In this document: piece by piece, positions 17,693 to 26,392 of the stretch
How the letters are laid out: each line of letters begins with the position of its first letter
Numbering within the stretch: the stretch's first letter is position 1
From: Streptomyces sp. ACA25
Lineage (GTDB): Bacteria > Actinomycetota > Actinomycetes > Streptomycetales > Streptomycetaceae
NCBI RefSeq assembly: GCF_028200735.1
Contig: NZ_JAQKPV010000007.1
Location: 62,001 to 126,000, forward strand
DNA: 64,000 nt
Direction: 5' to 3'
Program-made: the position numbers and the translations under genes
The notes under the pieces: generated by a model
What the model was told of the DNA's origin: nothing
Database searches by the model: none
Seen by the model: only the letters and a program-made list of their open reading frames with translations

Positions 17693-19114
17693 TCAGCCGA
17701 CCGCGCCTTCCATCTGCAGCTCGATCAGCCGGTTCAGCTCCAGGGCGTACTCCATGGGCAGCTCCTTGGCGATCGGCTCCACGAAACCGCGCACGATCAT
17801 CGCCATGGCCTCGTTCTCGGTCATGCCGCGGCTCATCAGGTAGAAGAGCTGGTCGTCGCTGACCTTGGAGACGGTGGCCTCGTGGCCCATCGTCACGTCG
17901 TCCTCGCGGACGTCGACGTAGGGGTAGGTGTCGGAGCGGGAGACGGTGTCCACCAGCAGCGCGTCGCACAGCACGTTGGACTTGGAGCCCTCGGCGCCCT
18001 CCCCGATCTCGATGAGACCGCGGTAGGAGGTGCGGCCGCCGCCCCGGGCCACCGACTTGGAGACGATGTTGGAGGAGGTGCGGGGCGCCATGTGCACCAT
18101 CTTGGCGCCGGCGTCCTGGTGCTGGCCCTCGCCCGCGAAGGCGACGGACAGCGTCTCGCCCTTGGCGTGCTCGCCCATCAGGTAGATGGCCGGGTACTTC
18201 ATGGTGACCTTGGAGCCGATGTTGCCGTCGACCCACTCCATCGTCGCGCCCTCGTAGGCGACGGCGCGCTTGGTCACCAGGTTGTAGACGTTGTTCGACC
18301 AGTTCTGGATCGTGGTGTAGCGGCAGCGGCCGCCCTTCTTCACGATGATCTCCACGACCGCGGAGTGCAGCGAGTCCGAGTCGTAGATCGGGGCGGTGCA
18401 CCCCTCGACGTAGTGCACGTAGGCGTCCTCGTCGACGATGATCAGCGTGCGCTCGAACTGGCCCATGTTCTCGGTGTTGATCCGGAAGTAGGCCTGGAGC
18501 GGGATGTCGACGTGCACGCCCTTCGGCACGTAGATGAACGAGCCGCCGGACCACACGGCGGTGTTCAGCGCGGCGAACTTGTTGTCACCGGCCGGAATCA
18601 CCGTCGCGAAGTACTCCTGGAAGAGCTCCGGGTGCTCCTTGAGCGCGGTGTCGGTGTCCAGGAACAGCACGCCCTGCTCCTCCAGGTCCTCGCGGATCTG
18701 GTGGTAGACGACCTCGGACTCGTACTGCGCGGCCACCCCGCCGACCAGGCGCTGCTTCTCCGCCTCGGGGATGCCGAGCTTGTCGTAGGTGTTCTTGATG
18801 TCCTCCGGCAGGTCGTCCCAGGTCTGTGCCTGCTTCTCGGTGGACCGCACGAAGTACTTGATGTTGTCGAAGTCGATGCCGCTGAGGTCGGAGCCCCAGC
18901 TGGGCATGGGCTTCTTCTCGAAGAGCTTCAGGCCCTTGAGCCGCAGCTTGCGCATCCACTCCGGCTCGGACTTCTTGCCCGAGATGTCGAGGACGACCTC
19001 CTCGGAGAGGCCGCGCTTGGCCGCGGCACCGGCTGCGTCGGAATCGGCCCAGCCGTATTCGTAGGTGCCCAGGCCCTCGAGTTCGGGGTGGGCGGTCTCC
19101 GTGGGGAGCGTCAT
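17693..19114 (-). CDS. sufB: SufB, scaffold subunit
   Basis: A 473-residue SufB, the protein on which the iron-sulfur cluster is built with SufC and SufD. Recognisable blocks are [65 protein letters not shown] with the conserved Cys, and the C-terminal [30 protein letters not shown]. Its ATG overlaps the sufR stop codon (ATGA), so it is co-translated with its own repressor gene. Confidence 0.96.
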   Translation of the reverse strand: MTLPTETAHPELEGLGTYEYGWADSDAAGAAAKRGLSEEVVLDISGKKSEPEWMRKLRLKGLKLFEKKPMPSWGSDLSGIDFDNIKYFVRSTEKQAQTWDDLPEDIKNTYDKLGIPEAEKQRLVGGVAAQYESEVVYHQIREDLEEQGVLFLDTDTALKEHPELFQEYFATVIPAGDNKFAALNTAVWSGGSFIYVPKGVHVDIPLQAYFRINTENMGQFERTLIIVDEDAYVHYVEGCTAPIYDSDSLHSAVVEIIVKKGGRCRYTTIQNWSNNVYNLVTKRAVAYEGATMEWVDGNIGSKVTMKYPAIYLMGEHAKGETLSVAFAGEGQHQDAGAKMVHMAPRTSSNIVSKSVARGGGRTSYRGLIEIGEGAEGSKSNVLCDALLVDTVSRSDTYPYVDVREDDVTMGHEATVSKVSDDQLFYLMSRGMTENEAMAMIVRGFVEPIAKELPMEYALELNRLIELQMEGAVG

Positions 19115-19914
19115 GCGGGGTTCCTCCCGGCGGTGCGTGATGATGCGGTGGTCTTGGTGGACGGGGCCGGTGCGCCCGGCGGCCGGTCCGGTACGAAAGT
19201 CGTGCACACCCCGTCGCCGTGGGCGAGGGTGGCCAGCCGCTGCACGTGCGTGCCCAGCAACTGGGAGAAGGCTTCGGTCTCCGCCTCGCACAGCTGCGGG
19301 AAGCGCTCGGCGGCGTGCGCCACCGGGCAGTGGTGCTGGCAGAGCTGCTCACCGGCGGAAGCCGGTGCGGCGCGGGCGGTAGCAGCGTACCCGTCGCGGG
19401 ACAGCGCTTCGGCCAGCGCTTCGGTGCGCCGGTCGGAGGCGGCCTGCTCCACAGCCGGGCGGTACCGCTCGGCCTGGGCTTTCGCCCGGGCCCTGGCGAA
19501 GGCCAGGACGGCGGCGCCTCCGCGCTCCCCGTCACCGGCACTCTGCGCAATCCAGCGCAGCGCCTCGACTGCGAGCTCGTCGTAGGACTGGTCGAAAGCG
19601 TCCCGGCCACTGTCCGTCAGGGTGAAGACCTTCGCGGGCCGCCCTCGGCCGCGCGAGCCGTAGACCCGCTTCTCGCGGGGCTCCACGACGCCTTCACCGA
19701 CCAGGGCGTCCAGGTGACGGCGGACCGCCGCCTGGGTCAGCTCCAGCCGGACGGCGAGCTCGGCCGCGGTGGACGGGCCGTGGTCGAGAATGGAACGAGC
19801 CACCCGCTGCCGGGTGCCGAGCTGCTCCTCCGGCGCGGACAGCGCGGATCCGTCGGCGGCTGTCGCAGCCGTCCGCCGTTCCTGTCGCTCGTGCAGCCCT
19901 CCGGAGGTTTTCAC
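19111..19914 (-). CDS. sufR: SufR, iron-sulfur sensing repressor of the suf operon
   Basis: A 267-residue winged-helix regulator (ArsR/DeoR-like N-terminus) that heads the operon. The HTH is at about 48-70 ([25 protein letters not shown]), followed by the wing [20 protein letters not shown]. Cysteines C192, C196 (LCQHHCP), C209 and C237 are placed to bind a [4Fe-4S] cluster, so the protein can sense cluster status. GTG 19914 is the likely start: it begins the conserved part and overlaps a CAAC-N6-GTTG palindrome, the type of site I recall for Streptomyces SufR. Start overlap suggests a very short or leaderless transcript and tight autorepression. Confidence 0.9.
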   Translation of the reverse strand: MKTSGGLHERQERRTAATAADGSALSAPEEQLGTRQRVARSILDHGPSTAAELAVRLELTQAAVRRHLDALVGEGVVEPREKRVYGSRGRGRPAKVFTLTDSGRDAFDQSYDELAVEALRWIAQSAGDGERGGAAVLAFARARAKAQAERYRPAVEQAASDRRTEALAEALSRDGYAATARAAPASAGEQLCQHHCPVAHAAERFPQLCEAETEAFSQLLGTHVQRLATLAHGDGVCTTFVPDRPPGAPAPSTKTTASSRTAGRNPA

Positions 19915-19927
19915 AACGCCATTGTTG
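19914..19927. promoter_or_regulatory. SufR operator over the sufR start codon
   Basis: CAAC-GCCATT-GTTG, a perfect 4+6+4 palindrome. It shares one base with the GTG start codon of sufR (19912-19914). From memory, CAAC-N6-GTTG is the reported SufR target in Streptomyces; binding here is inferred. Confidence 0.65.
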
Positions 19928-20130
19928 CGTAATTCGCTCCGAGCGGGCAAGCCGGGCCCTGACCGGCCGCAATGCCGTGCGTCACGTAAGGCTTGCCTCA
20001 GTTCCCGCTCCCCGCAGGGGCACCGAGGGGTGCGGGGGGCTCCGGAAGGAGAAAATATCCGGCCGCATCGGGGCGTGTTTCGCCGGTGCGCGCGGGGGCG
20101 GCGGGCCGAGTCGCGTCCCACGCGGTCCGG

Positions 20131-20148
20131 CCGGAGCCGCGGCTCCGG
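20131..20148. terminator. Possible terminator after lacI
   Basis: CCGGAGCC-GC-GGCTCCGG is a perfect 18-bp palindrome that folds as a short hairpin, extendable by two pairs including one wobble, 23 bases past the lacI stop on the minus strand. There is no U-run. The gap 19928-20170 holds nothing else I can identify. Confidence 0.4.
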
Positions 20149-20170
20149 TCCGGCCGGCGGGGCAGAAGGG

Positions 20171-21154
20171 TCAGGCGGGAGGGCCGGTGGACTCGCGGAC
20201 CACGAGACCGGTCTCCAGGATGGCCTGCGCGGCGGTCCGGCCGCCTCCGGCGTCGACAGCCTGCAGCAGCAGGTCGACCGCGGTCCGTCCCGCGGCCGGG
20301 GTGGGCATGGTGATCGTGGTGAGCTTGGGGCGGTTCAGCCGCCCCGCAACGGTGTCGTCCACGCCGACCACGCTGACGTCCCGCGGCACCTCGATCCCCC
20401 GTTCGCCCAGGCCCTCGATGACACCGATGGCGACCAGGTCGTTGTACGCGATGACCCCGGTGGCCGCACTGGCGCTGACCTCGGCCGCCGCGTCGAGGCC
20501 GCCGCCCTCGGTCGGCGCGTTCGGGCCGGTGATCTCGAGCCCCACCCCGCAGCGGCCGGCGGCCTCCACCGCGGCCTTCTTCATCTGCTCGCTGGTCCAG
20601 GAAGCACGCGGACCGCCCAGCAGAACCAGCCGGCGGTGGCCGAGCCCGGCCAGGTGCTCGACGGCCAGCGCGGTGCCGTGACCGATGTCCATCAGCACCG
20701 CCGAAAGCCCTCGCACCCGGCGGTTCACCACGACGAAGGGCAGCTCCAGACCCATCCGTTCGATCGCCTGGTTGGTCAGCCGCGGACTGACCAGAACCAC
20801 TCCGTCCACCTGCTTGGTGAGAGTCTGGATCAACTCCTCCTCCGCCTGCGGGTCCTCGTCCGTGTCGGCGACGAAGACGTGGTACTCCCGCTCCCGGGCA
20901 TAGGCCTGGGCCGCCTTGATCAGTGGCGGGAAGAACGGGTTGGCGATGTCGGAGACGATGAGTCCGATGTTGTGCGTCCGCCCGGTGGTGAGCGCCCGGG
21001 CGGCCTGGTTCGGCCGGTAGCCCATCTCGGTCGCGGCAGCGAGCACCCGCTCCCGGGTCTCGTTGTTGACCAGGTGCGGGGCGGAGAACGTCCGCGACAC
21101 CGTGGACACATGGACCCCGGTGGCCCGCGCCACCTCCCGGATGGTTACGGCCAC
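20171..21154 (-). CDS. LacI-family repressor of the pectin/uronate locus
   Basis: A 327-residue LacI/GalR-type regulator. The DNA-binding domain is at the N-terminus (TIREVARATGVHVSTVSRTFS, about 4-24), then the hinge RERVLAAATEMGYRPNQAARALTTGRT, then a periplasmic-binding-protein-like effector domain (NIGLIVSDIANPFFPPLIKAAQ, VVVNRR, SVVGVDD). The GTG start at 21154 has a GGAGGAG site and overlaps the galM gene by ten bases, so the two form one unit transcribed away from the catabolic operon. It is the only LacI protein in the window and the natural binder of the five palindromes listed here, including one in its own promoter region. The inducer is unknown; galacturonate or a pathway intermediate is likely. 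Confidence 0.88.
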   Translation of the reverse strand: MAVTIREVARATGVHVSTVSRTFSAPHLVNNETRERVLAAATEMGYRPNQAARALTTGRTHNIGLIVSDIANPFFPPLIKAAQAYAREREYHVFVADTDEDPQAEEELIQTLTKQVDGVVLVSPRLTNQAIERMGLELPFVVVNRRVRGLSAVLMDIGHGTALAVEHLAGLGHRRLVLLGGPRASWTSEQMKKAAVEAAGRCGVGLEITGPNAPTEGGGLDAAAEVSASAATGVIAYNDLVAIGVIEGLGERGIEVPRDVSVVGVDDTVAGRLNRPKLTTITMPTPAAGRTAVDLLLQAVDAGGGRTAAQAILETGLVVRESTGPPA

Positions 21155-22197
21155 TGTGTGGACTCCTCCCCCGCTTCCCGCTCCACCGCGAACCGGTAGA
21201 CCGTGGTCGACACGTACTCCTCACCCGGGCGCAGCACCGTCGTGGGGAACTCCGGCCGGTTCGGTGAGTCGGGGAAGTGCTGGGTCTCCAGACACAGGCC
21301 GGCTCCCTCCCCGTACTCGGCGTCCTTGAGCATATTCCCGGAGTAGAACTGCACACCCGGCTCGGTGGTGAGAACCTGCATGGTCCGGCCGGAACCCGCT
21401 TCCCGGACCCGGCCGACCGGCCGCAGCGCGCCGGCGGGCGAGTCGAAGACGAAGCAGTGGTCGTAGCCGCCCGCCGTCCTCAACTGCTCGTGGTCCTCGC
21501 CGATGCGCTCCCCGACGGTGCGGGGGGTGCGGAAGTCGAAGGGGGTGCCTGCCGTGGGCGCGAGCTCTCCGGTGGGCAGCAGCCGCGAGTCGACCGGGAG
21601 GTAGTGGCCGGCGTCGAGGGTCAGTTCGTGCCCGTGGATGTCACCGCCGCCCGCCAGGTTGAAGTAGGCGTGGTTGGTGAGGTTGACGTGGGTGGGCGCG
21701 TCGGTGGTCGCGTGGTAGTCGATGCGCAGCTCACTGCCTTCGGCCGAGCCGGACACCGTGTAGGTCACCCGGGCCCGCAGGGTCCCGGGGTAGCCCTGCT
21801 CGCCGTCCGGGCTGAGGTGGGTCAGCGTCAGCCGGTCGGAGGCCGCTTCCGTCACCTCCCAGACCCGCTTGTCGAAGCCGTGCTCCCCGCCGTGCAGGCT
21901 GTTCGTTCCCTGATTGGCGGGCAGCCGGTACTCCCGGCCGTCCAGGGTGAAGCGGGCGTTGCCGATCCGGTTCCCGAACCGGCCGACCACCGCGCCGAAG
22001 TACCTGCTCCGGGTGGCGTAGTCGGCCATGGAGTCGAAGCCCAGGGTGATGTCGGCGCTGTGGCCCCTGCGGTCGGGGACCTCCAGGGACTGGATCACAC
22101 AGCCGTAATCGAGCACCCGTGCCCGGATGCCGGGGGCGGTCAGGACATGGCGTCCGATCGGGGCGCCGTCCGTGCTGAAGCCGAAGTCGTCTCTCAC
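21145..22197 (-). CDS. Aldose 1-epimerase (galactose mutarotase family)
   Basis: A 350-residue GalM-type mutarotase. Catalytic residues can be seen: the His of NQGTNSLHGGEHGFDKRVWEV, the His of THVNLTNHAYFNLAGG and the Glu of AGLCLETQHFPDSPNRPEFP (general base). It interconverts alpha and beta anomers of sugars in the cytosol. Uronate dehydrogenases act on a single ring anomer, so a mutarotase divergent from the uronate genes makes sense; the true sugar is inferred. GTG 22197 was chosen because AGGG lies eight bases before it; GTG 22206 is the alternative. It is the first gene of the galM-lacI unit and has a LacI operator just upstream. Confidence 0.85.
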   Translation of the reverse strand: MRDDFGFSTDGAPIGRHVLTAPGIRARVLDYGCVIQSLEVPDRRGHSADITLGFDSMADYATRSRYFGAVVGRFGNRIGNARFTLDGREYRLPANQGTNSLHGGEHGFDKRVWEVTEAASDRLTLTHLSPDGEQGYPGTLRARVTYTVSGSAEGSELRIDYHATTDAPTHVNLTNHAYFNLAGGGDIHGHELTLDAGHYLPVDSRLLPTGELAPTAGTPFDFRTPRTVGERIGEDHEQLRTAGGYDHCFVFDSPAGALRPVGRVREAGSGRTMQVLTTEPGVQFYSGNMLKDAEYGEGAGLCLETQHFPDSPNRPEFPTTVLRPGEEYVSTTVYRFAVEREAGEESTQWP

Positions 22198-22211
22198 GGC
22201 AGTCACCCTAA

Positions 22212-22229
22212 CCTGCAACCGGTTGTTAA
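22212..22229. promoter_or_regulatory. LacI-type operator 2 (galM-lacI promoter)
   Basis: CCTGCAA-CCGG-TTGTTAA. The left arm is identical to operator 1, and the centre is the symmetric AACCGGTT. It sits 15 bases upstream of the galM start, within the untranslated leader or promoter, so it should make the repressor self-controlled. Confidence 0.7.
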
Positions 22230-22247
22230 AAGTACGTGTCGCCCCTA

Positions 22248-22276
22248 TTGACGTTTCATTCTTCCTGCGCCACGGT
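22248..22276 (+). promoter_or_regulatory. Possible promoter of the uronate operon
   Basis: TTGACG (22248-22253) and CACGGT (22271-22276) are 17 bases apart, a plausible -35/-10 pair. Operator 3 begins directly after the -10, where a bound repressor would block initiation. Confidence 0.45.
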
Positions 22277-22294
22277 TCTGCAACCGCTTGTAGT
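22277..22294. promoter_or_regulatory. LacI-type operator 3 (uronate operon promoter)
   Basis: TCTGCAA-CCGC-TTGTAGT, same register as the other sites. It ends 15 bases before the ATG of the SDR gene and next to its GGGGAG ribosome binding site. Operators 2 and 3 have centres 65 bases apart, about six helical turns, so joint repression of both divergent promoters is possible. Confidence 0.7.
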
Positions 22295-22309
22295 CGTGAG
22301 GGGAGATCC

Positions 22310-23203
22310 ATGAAGGTGCTCGTAACCGGCAGCGCAGGACGCTTCGGGAGAAGCGTCGTGACCGCGCTGGTATCGGCAGGCCACGAGGTGACCGGAGTGG
22401 ACCTGTCCCCCGGTGACCCCGGGGCCTGCGCCGCGGTGCTGCCGGCCGATCTGGCGGACGCGGGGCAGGCATTCGAGGTGATGGCACGATTCCGCCCGCA
22501 GGCCGTCATCCACCTGGCCGCCATCGCCACCCCGTTCGGCCGCACCGACGGACTCACCTACCGGGTGAACACCCAGGCCGCGTTCAACGTCTGCCAGGCC
22601 GCGACGCACAGCGGGGTGCAGCGGCTCGTGGTGGCCAGCAGCCCGACGGTGATCGGCTACGGGGCGCCGGGCGGATGGGCTCCGGACTATCTCCCGCTGG
22701 ACGAGGACCACCCGGTGCGCCCGTGGAACGCCTACAGCCTGTCCAAGGCCGCGGCCGAACAGACCATGCGGACCTTCGCCCGGGCCGCCGGTGACCGGGT
22801 ACGGTTCGCGGCGGTCCGGCCGTGCTTCGTGGTGGCCCCCGAGGAGTGGGCCGGCGCGCCCACGCAGACCGGGCACACCATCTCCGACCGGCTGAACGAC
22901 CCCGCCCTGTCCGGCCAGGCGCTCTTCAACTACCTGGACGCCCGGGACGGCGGCGAGATGGTGGAGCGGCTGCTGGACGCGCTGCCGGAGATCCCGAACG
23001 GCGAGGTCTTCTTCGCCGGCGCGGCCGACGCCCTGGCCCGGGAGCCCCTGGCCGGCCTGCTGCCGCGTTTCCACCCCGGCACGGCCGCCGCGGCAGCCGC
23101 CCTCACCGGCGCCGACCCCGCCTTCTCCACCGCCAAGGCCGAGCGGCTGCTCGGCTGGCGGGCCAAGCGCAGCTGGCGCACCGAACTTGTCGACCTGACC
23201 TGA
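22310..23203 (+). CDS. NAD-dependent SDR/epimerase-family protein, likely uronate dehydrogenase
   Basis: A 297-residue extended short-chain dehydrogenase with NAD-binding TGSAGRFG (6-13), catalytic Ser110/111 in VVASSPTVIGYG and the Tyr142-x3-Lys146 pair in AYSLSK. It resembles uronate dehydrogenases, which oxidise galacturonate or glucuronate to the aldaro-lactone. It heads an operon whose next genes are KdgD and an aldarate-type enolase, which fits that reaction closely. A nucleotide-sugar epimerase role is less likely here. ATG 22310 has GGGGAG eight bases upstream. The gene overlaps nothing but is followed at once by kdgD. Confidence 0.75.
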   Translation: MKVLVTGSAGRFGRSVVTALVSAGHEVTGVDLSPGDPGACAAVLPADLADAGQAFEVMARFRPQAVIHLAAIATPFGRTDGLTYRVNTQAAFNVCQAATHSGVQRLVVASSPTVIGYGAPGGWAPDYLPLDEDHPVRPWNAYSLSKAAAEQTMRTFARAAGDRVRFAAVRPCFVVAPEEWAGAPTQTGHTISDRLNDPALSGQALFNYLDARDGGEMVERLLDALPEIPNGEVFFAGAADALAREPLAGLLPRFHPGTAAAAAALTGADPAFSTAKAERLLGWRAKRSWRTELVDLT

Positions 23204-23214
23204 TGGGGGATCCC

Positions 23215-24114
23215 TTGAAGCTCACCGGAGTACTTTTCTTCCCCGTCACGCCCTACGACAGCCACGGCGACGTGGCGCCCGGCGTGCTCGCGGAGCACCT
23301 CGCCACCGGGCTCGAGCACGGCCCCGGCGGCGTCTTCGCCGCCTGCGGCACCGGCGAGATCAGCGCCCTGTCCGAGGACGAGCAGGCCCTGGTGGTGCGC
23401 ACCGCCGTGCAGGAGACGGGCGGCCGGGTCCCGGTCATCGCGGGGGCCGGCGGTCCGCTGGGAAGCGCGCTGGCGCACGCCCGGCGGGCGGCCGAGGCCG
23501 GCGCCGACGGCGTCCTGCTCCTGCCGCCCTACCTGACGCAGGGCACCGCCGCCGGCCTGCGGGCGTACGTGCGGGCCGTCGCGGAAGTCGGTCTGCCGGT
23601 CATCCTGTATCAGCGCGGTCCGGTGGTGCTGGAGCCGGCGGACGCGGTGGCTCTTGCCGCTGTCCCGGGTGTGACCGGGTTCAAGGACGGGCTGGGCGAC
23701 ATCGACCGCATGCAGCGGATCATGTGCGCGCTCCGTGCGGCGGGAGCAGAGCTCACCTTCTTCAACGGGCTGCCCACGGCCGAGCTGACCATGCCGGCGT
23801 ACCGCGGCATCGGGGTGGACCTCTACTCCTCGGCGGCCTTCTGCTTCGTCCCCGAGGTGGCGCAAGCCTTCCACGCCGCGCTCACCGACAACCCCGCACT
23901 GGTGCAGCGGCTGCTCGCGGACTTCTACGCCCCGCTGGTGGAGCTGCGCAACCAGGCGCCCGGTTACGCCGTGTCGCTGGTGAAGGAAGGTGTGCGGCAG
24001 CGCGGCCTGGACGTCGGCCCGGCGCGGGCTCCGCTCACCCCGCCCAGCGCGGAGCACCGTGCCGAGCTTTCCCGGATCATCGAGGCCGGCCTGTCCCTGG
24101 TGCCGGCGTCATGA
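23215..24114 (+). CDS. kdgD: 5-dehydro-4-deoxyglucarate dehydratase (KdgD)
   Basis: A 299-residue member of the DHDPS/NAL aldolase superfamily. KdgD removes water and CO2 from 5-keto-4-deoxyglucarate to give alpha-ketoglutaric semialdehyde. Features: FFPVTPYDSHGDV near the start, CGTGEIS (44-50) in place of the GTTGE of other subfamilies, Tyr132 in ILYQRGP and Schiff-base Lys157 in VTGFKDGLGD. I place the start at TTG 23215, after GGGGGA; the alternative ATG 23203 overlaps the previous stop but lacks a ribosome site. The enolase gene starts inside its stop codon. The product is the substrate of the dehydrogenase encoded at 2465-3997. Confidence 0.88.
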   Translation: MKLTGVLFFPVTPYDSHGDVAPGVLAEHLATGLEHGPGGVFAACGTGEISALSEDEQALVVRTAVQETGGRVPVIAGAGGPLGSALAHARRAAEAGADGVLLLPPYLTQGTAAGLRAYVRAVAEVGLPVILYQRGPVVLEPADAVALAAVPGVTGFKDGLGDIDRMQRIMCALRAAGAELTFFNGLPTAELTMPAYRGIGVDLYSSAAFCFVPEVAQAFHAALTDNPALVQRLLADFYAPLVELRNQAPGYAVSLVKEGVRQRGLDVGPARAPLTPPSAEHRAELSRIIEAGLSLVPAS

Positions 24115-25244
24115 CGGCCGGAACGCTCACCGGTGGCCGGCCGGCCACTGCGGCCCTGGGCACCGTCGCCGATGTCACCGCGGTCGCGTACCGGGTGCCG
24201 CTGCCCCGTCCGTGGGGCCCGGACGTCCCGGCCCACCACATCGTCGTCGCCGAGATCACGCTCGAGGACGGGCGTACCGGGACCGGCTTCACGTGGACAC
24301 CGAAGGTCGGGGCGGGCGCGGTGCACGCGCTGCTCACGCAGGACTGCCGCGAGGCGGTGACCGGGCTGCCCGCGCACCCGGAGACCGTCTGGGACGCCCT
24401 CTGGCTGCATCTGCACGAGGCCGGCGCGGGCGGTGTCACCACCCTCGCGATGGCGGCCGTCGACACCGCCCTGTGGGACCTGAGGGCGCGGGCGGCCGGG
24501 CACGGCCTGGCCGACGAACTGGGCCGGCGGCGCTCATCGGTGCCGGTGTACGGAAGCGGCGTGAACCTGCACTACTCGCTGGCCGAGCTCACCGCCCAGG
24601 CCCGCCGCTGGGCCGGCCGCGGCTACCCGGCGGTCAAGGTGAAGGTCGGCAGCGACGACCTGGCGCGCGATGTCGAGCGGATCGCAGCCGTGCGCGAGGT
24701 CATCGGCCCGGACACGAAGCTGATGATCGACGCCAACCAGCGATGGGATCTCTTCCGCGCCCGGGAGGCCCTCACCGCACTGGCGCCGTTCGGGCTGCTC
24801 TGGGTCGAGGAGCCGCTTCCCGCGGACGATCTGTCCGCGCACGTCCGGCTCCGCCGGGACACCGGCGTGCCGCTCGCGGTGGGCGAGAACATCCGCACCG
24901 TGCGCGGTTTCCGGGACCTGCTCACCTCCCAGGCGTGTGACGTCCTGCAGCCGAACGTGGCGCGGGTCGGGGGCATCACCCCGCTGCGGCGGATCGCCGA
25001 GCTCGCCCGGACCTTCGACGTGCCGGTGTACCCGCACCTGCTCCCGGACCTGTCCGGACAGCTGGCCTGCACGCTGCCCCTGCCGACCATGGTGGAGGAC
25101 GTGGAGGACGCCTCGTTCGCGGAGCTGGGAGTGCTCCACGAGCCCTTCCCGGTGGTGATCGACGGCTGCGAGCTACGGCTCACCGGCCGGCCCGGCCACG
25201 GCCTCCGGTTCGCCACCGAGCACCTGCGGGAGGTGGCCCGGTGA
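24111..25244 (+). CDS. Mandelate racemase-type enolase, probable aldarate dehydratase/cycloisomerase
   Basis: A 377-residue enolase-superfamily enzyme of the mandelate racemase subgroup. Visible catalytic parts: K176-x-K178 in AVKVKVG, metal ligands D207 (IDANQRW), E233 (VEEP) and E259 (GENIR), and His309 in YPHLLPD on the opposite face. In this locus the expected reaction is conversion of galactaro-lactone or galactarate to the 2-keto-3-deoxy (5-keto-4-deoxy) aldarate used by KdgD, as galactarolactone cycloisomerase or a galactarate/glucarate dehydratase would do. Which one cannot be decided from sequence alone. ATGA overlap with kdgD and GTGA overlap with the next gene show tight coupling. 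Confidence 0.82.
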   Translation: MTAGTLTGGRPATAALGTVADVTAVAYRVPLPRPWGPDVPAHHIVVAEITLEDGRTGTGFTWTPKVGAGAVHALLTQDCREAVTGLPAHPETVWDALWLHLHEAGAGGVTTLAMAAVDTALWDLRARAAGHGLADELGRRRSSVPVYGSGVNLHYSLAELTAQARRWAGRGYPAVKVKVGSDDLARDVERIAAVREVIGPDTKLMIDANQRWDLFRAREALTALAPFGLLWVEEPLPADDLSAHVRLRRDTGVPLAVGENIRTVRGFRDLLTSQACDVLQPNVARVGGITPLRRIAELARTFDVPVYPHLLPDLSGQLACTLPLPTMVEDVEDASFAELGVLHEPFPVVIDGCELRLTGRPGHGLRFATEHLREVAR

Positions 25245-26392
25245 GGATCGTACTGGCCGGAGCACACGGCTTCGGACGCACCTATCTGGGGGTTCTGCGC
25301 GAGGCCGCGGAGGACGGCCGGGCCGAGCTCGCCGGCATCTGCGACCTGCGGCCGGTCCCCGCCGGCGCACTGGAGGGGCTCGGCAGCCCCGCCCAGTCCG
25401 GCGACCTCGCCGGCCTGGTGAAGCAGACCGCGGCGGACGTGGTGATCGTCGCCACGCCCATCCACACCCATGTGCCGCTCGCCCTGACCGCGCTGCGAGC
25501 CGGCGCGCACCTGCTCCTGGAGAAGCCGCCGGCTCCCTCTCTCGCGGAGTTCGACCGGCTGCTCGCCGCGACTCGCGAGCACGGCGCCCTCTGCCAGGTC
25601 GGGTTCCAGAGTCTGGGCTCCGCTGCCCCCCGGGCGGTCCGGCGGATGATCACCGACGGGCTGATCGGCGCGGTCCGCGGCATCGGGGCGGCCGGCGCGT
25701 GGTCACGCGACACCTCCTACTACCGCCGGGCCAGCTGGGCCGGCCGCCGCCGTCTGGACGGGACGGATGTGGTGGACGGGGCGCTGACCAACCCCTTCGC
25801 CCATGCGGTGGCCACCGTGCTGGCGCTCGACGGGGGAGAGATCACCTCGATCGAGACCGAGCTGTTCCACGCCTTCGACATCGAGGCCGACGACACCTCC
25901 TGTCTGCGGGTCCGCACCAGCGGCGGTCTGGCGGACGGGGCCCCGCTCACCGTTGCCGTCACACTGGCCGCCCCCGAGCAGCGCCCGCCGGTCATCACGG
26001 TGCACGGCGAGCGCGGCCGGATCAGCCTCTGGTACACGCTCGACCAGGTCCGGCTGGAACGGGCCGGGGAGCCGTCGGTGACCACCACCTACGAGCGGAC
26101 CGGTCTGCTGGCCGACCTCCTTGCCCGGCTGGAGCCGGGCGGGGAGAGCGGGGGCGGGCTCCTGGTGCCGCTGTCCGCCACCCGACCGTTCACACAGGTG
26201 CTGGAGGCCGTGCGCACGGCGGAGGACCCGCTGCCCCTGCGGGCCGAGGAGCACCCCGCGCAGGACCCGTCGACCGGGGCAGTGCGCAGAGTCGTCCCCG
26301 GCATCACCGATCTCGTCACCGCCTCCGCGGAGCGGCTGGCGCTGTTCTCCGAGCTGCCGCAGTTCTCCGGACCCGCCGGGAGGCACGTATGA
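25241..26392 (+). CDS. Gfo/Idh/MocA-family oxidoreductase (first of two)
   Basis: A 383-residue NAD(P)-dependent sugar oxidoreductase. The Rossmann fold starts at residue 1 (MRIVLAGAHGFGRTYL), and the family motif EKP appears as LLLEKPPAP. The C-terminal part carries GVDGALTNPFAHAV-like sequence (VVDGALTNPFAHA), where substrate-contacting residues lie. It may oxidise or reduce a hydroxyl of a sugar or uronate. No step of the standard oxidative uronate pathway needs it, so its reaction is unknown. GTG 25241 overlaps the enolase stop (GTGA), and its own stop overlaps the ATG of the permease gene, placing it firmly in the operon. Confidence 0.85.
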   Translation: MRIVLAGAHGFGRTYLGVLREAAEDGRAELAGICDLRPVPAGALEGLGSPAQSGDLAGLVKQTAADVVIVATPIHTHVPLALTALRAGAHLLLEKPPAPSLAEFDRLLAATREHGALCQVGFQSLGSAAPRAVRRMITDGLIGAVRGIGAAGAWSRDTSYYRRASWAGRRRLDGTDVVDGALTNPFAHAVATVLALDGGEITSIETELFHAFDIEADDTSCLRVRTSGGLADGAPLTVAVTLAAPEQRPPVITVHGERGRISLWYTLDQVRLERAGEPSVTTTYERTGLLADLLARLEPGGESGGGLLVPLSATRPFTQVLEAVRTAEDPLPLRAEEHPAQDPSTGAVRRVVPGITDLVTASAERLALFSELPQFSGPAGRHV

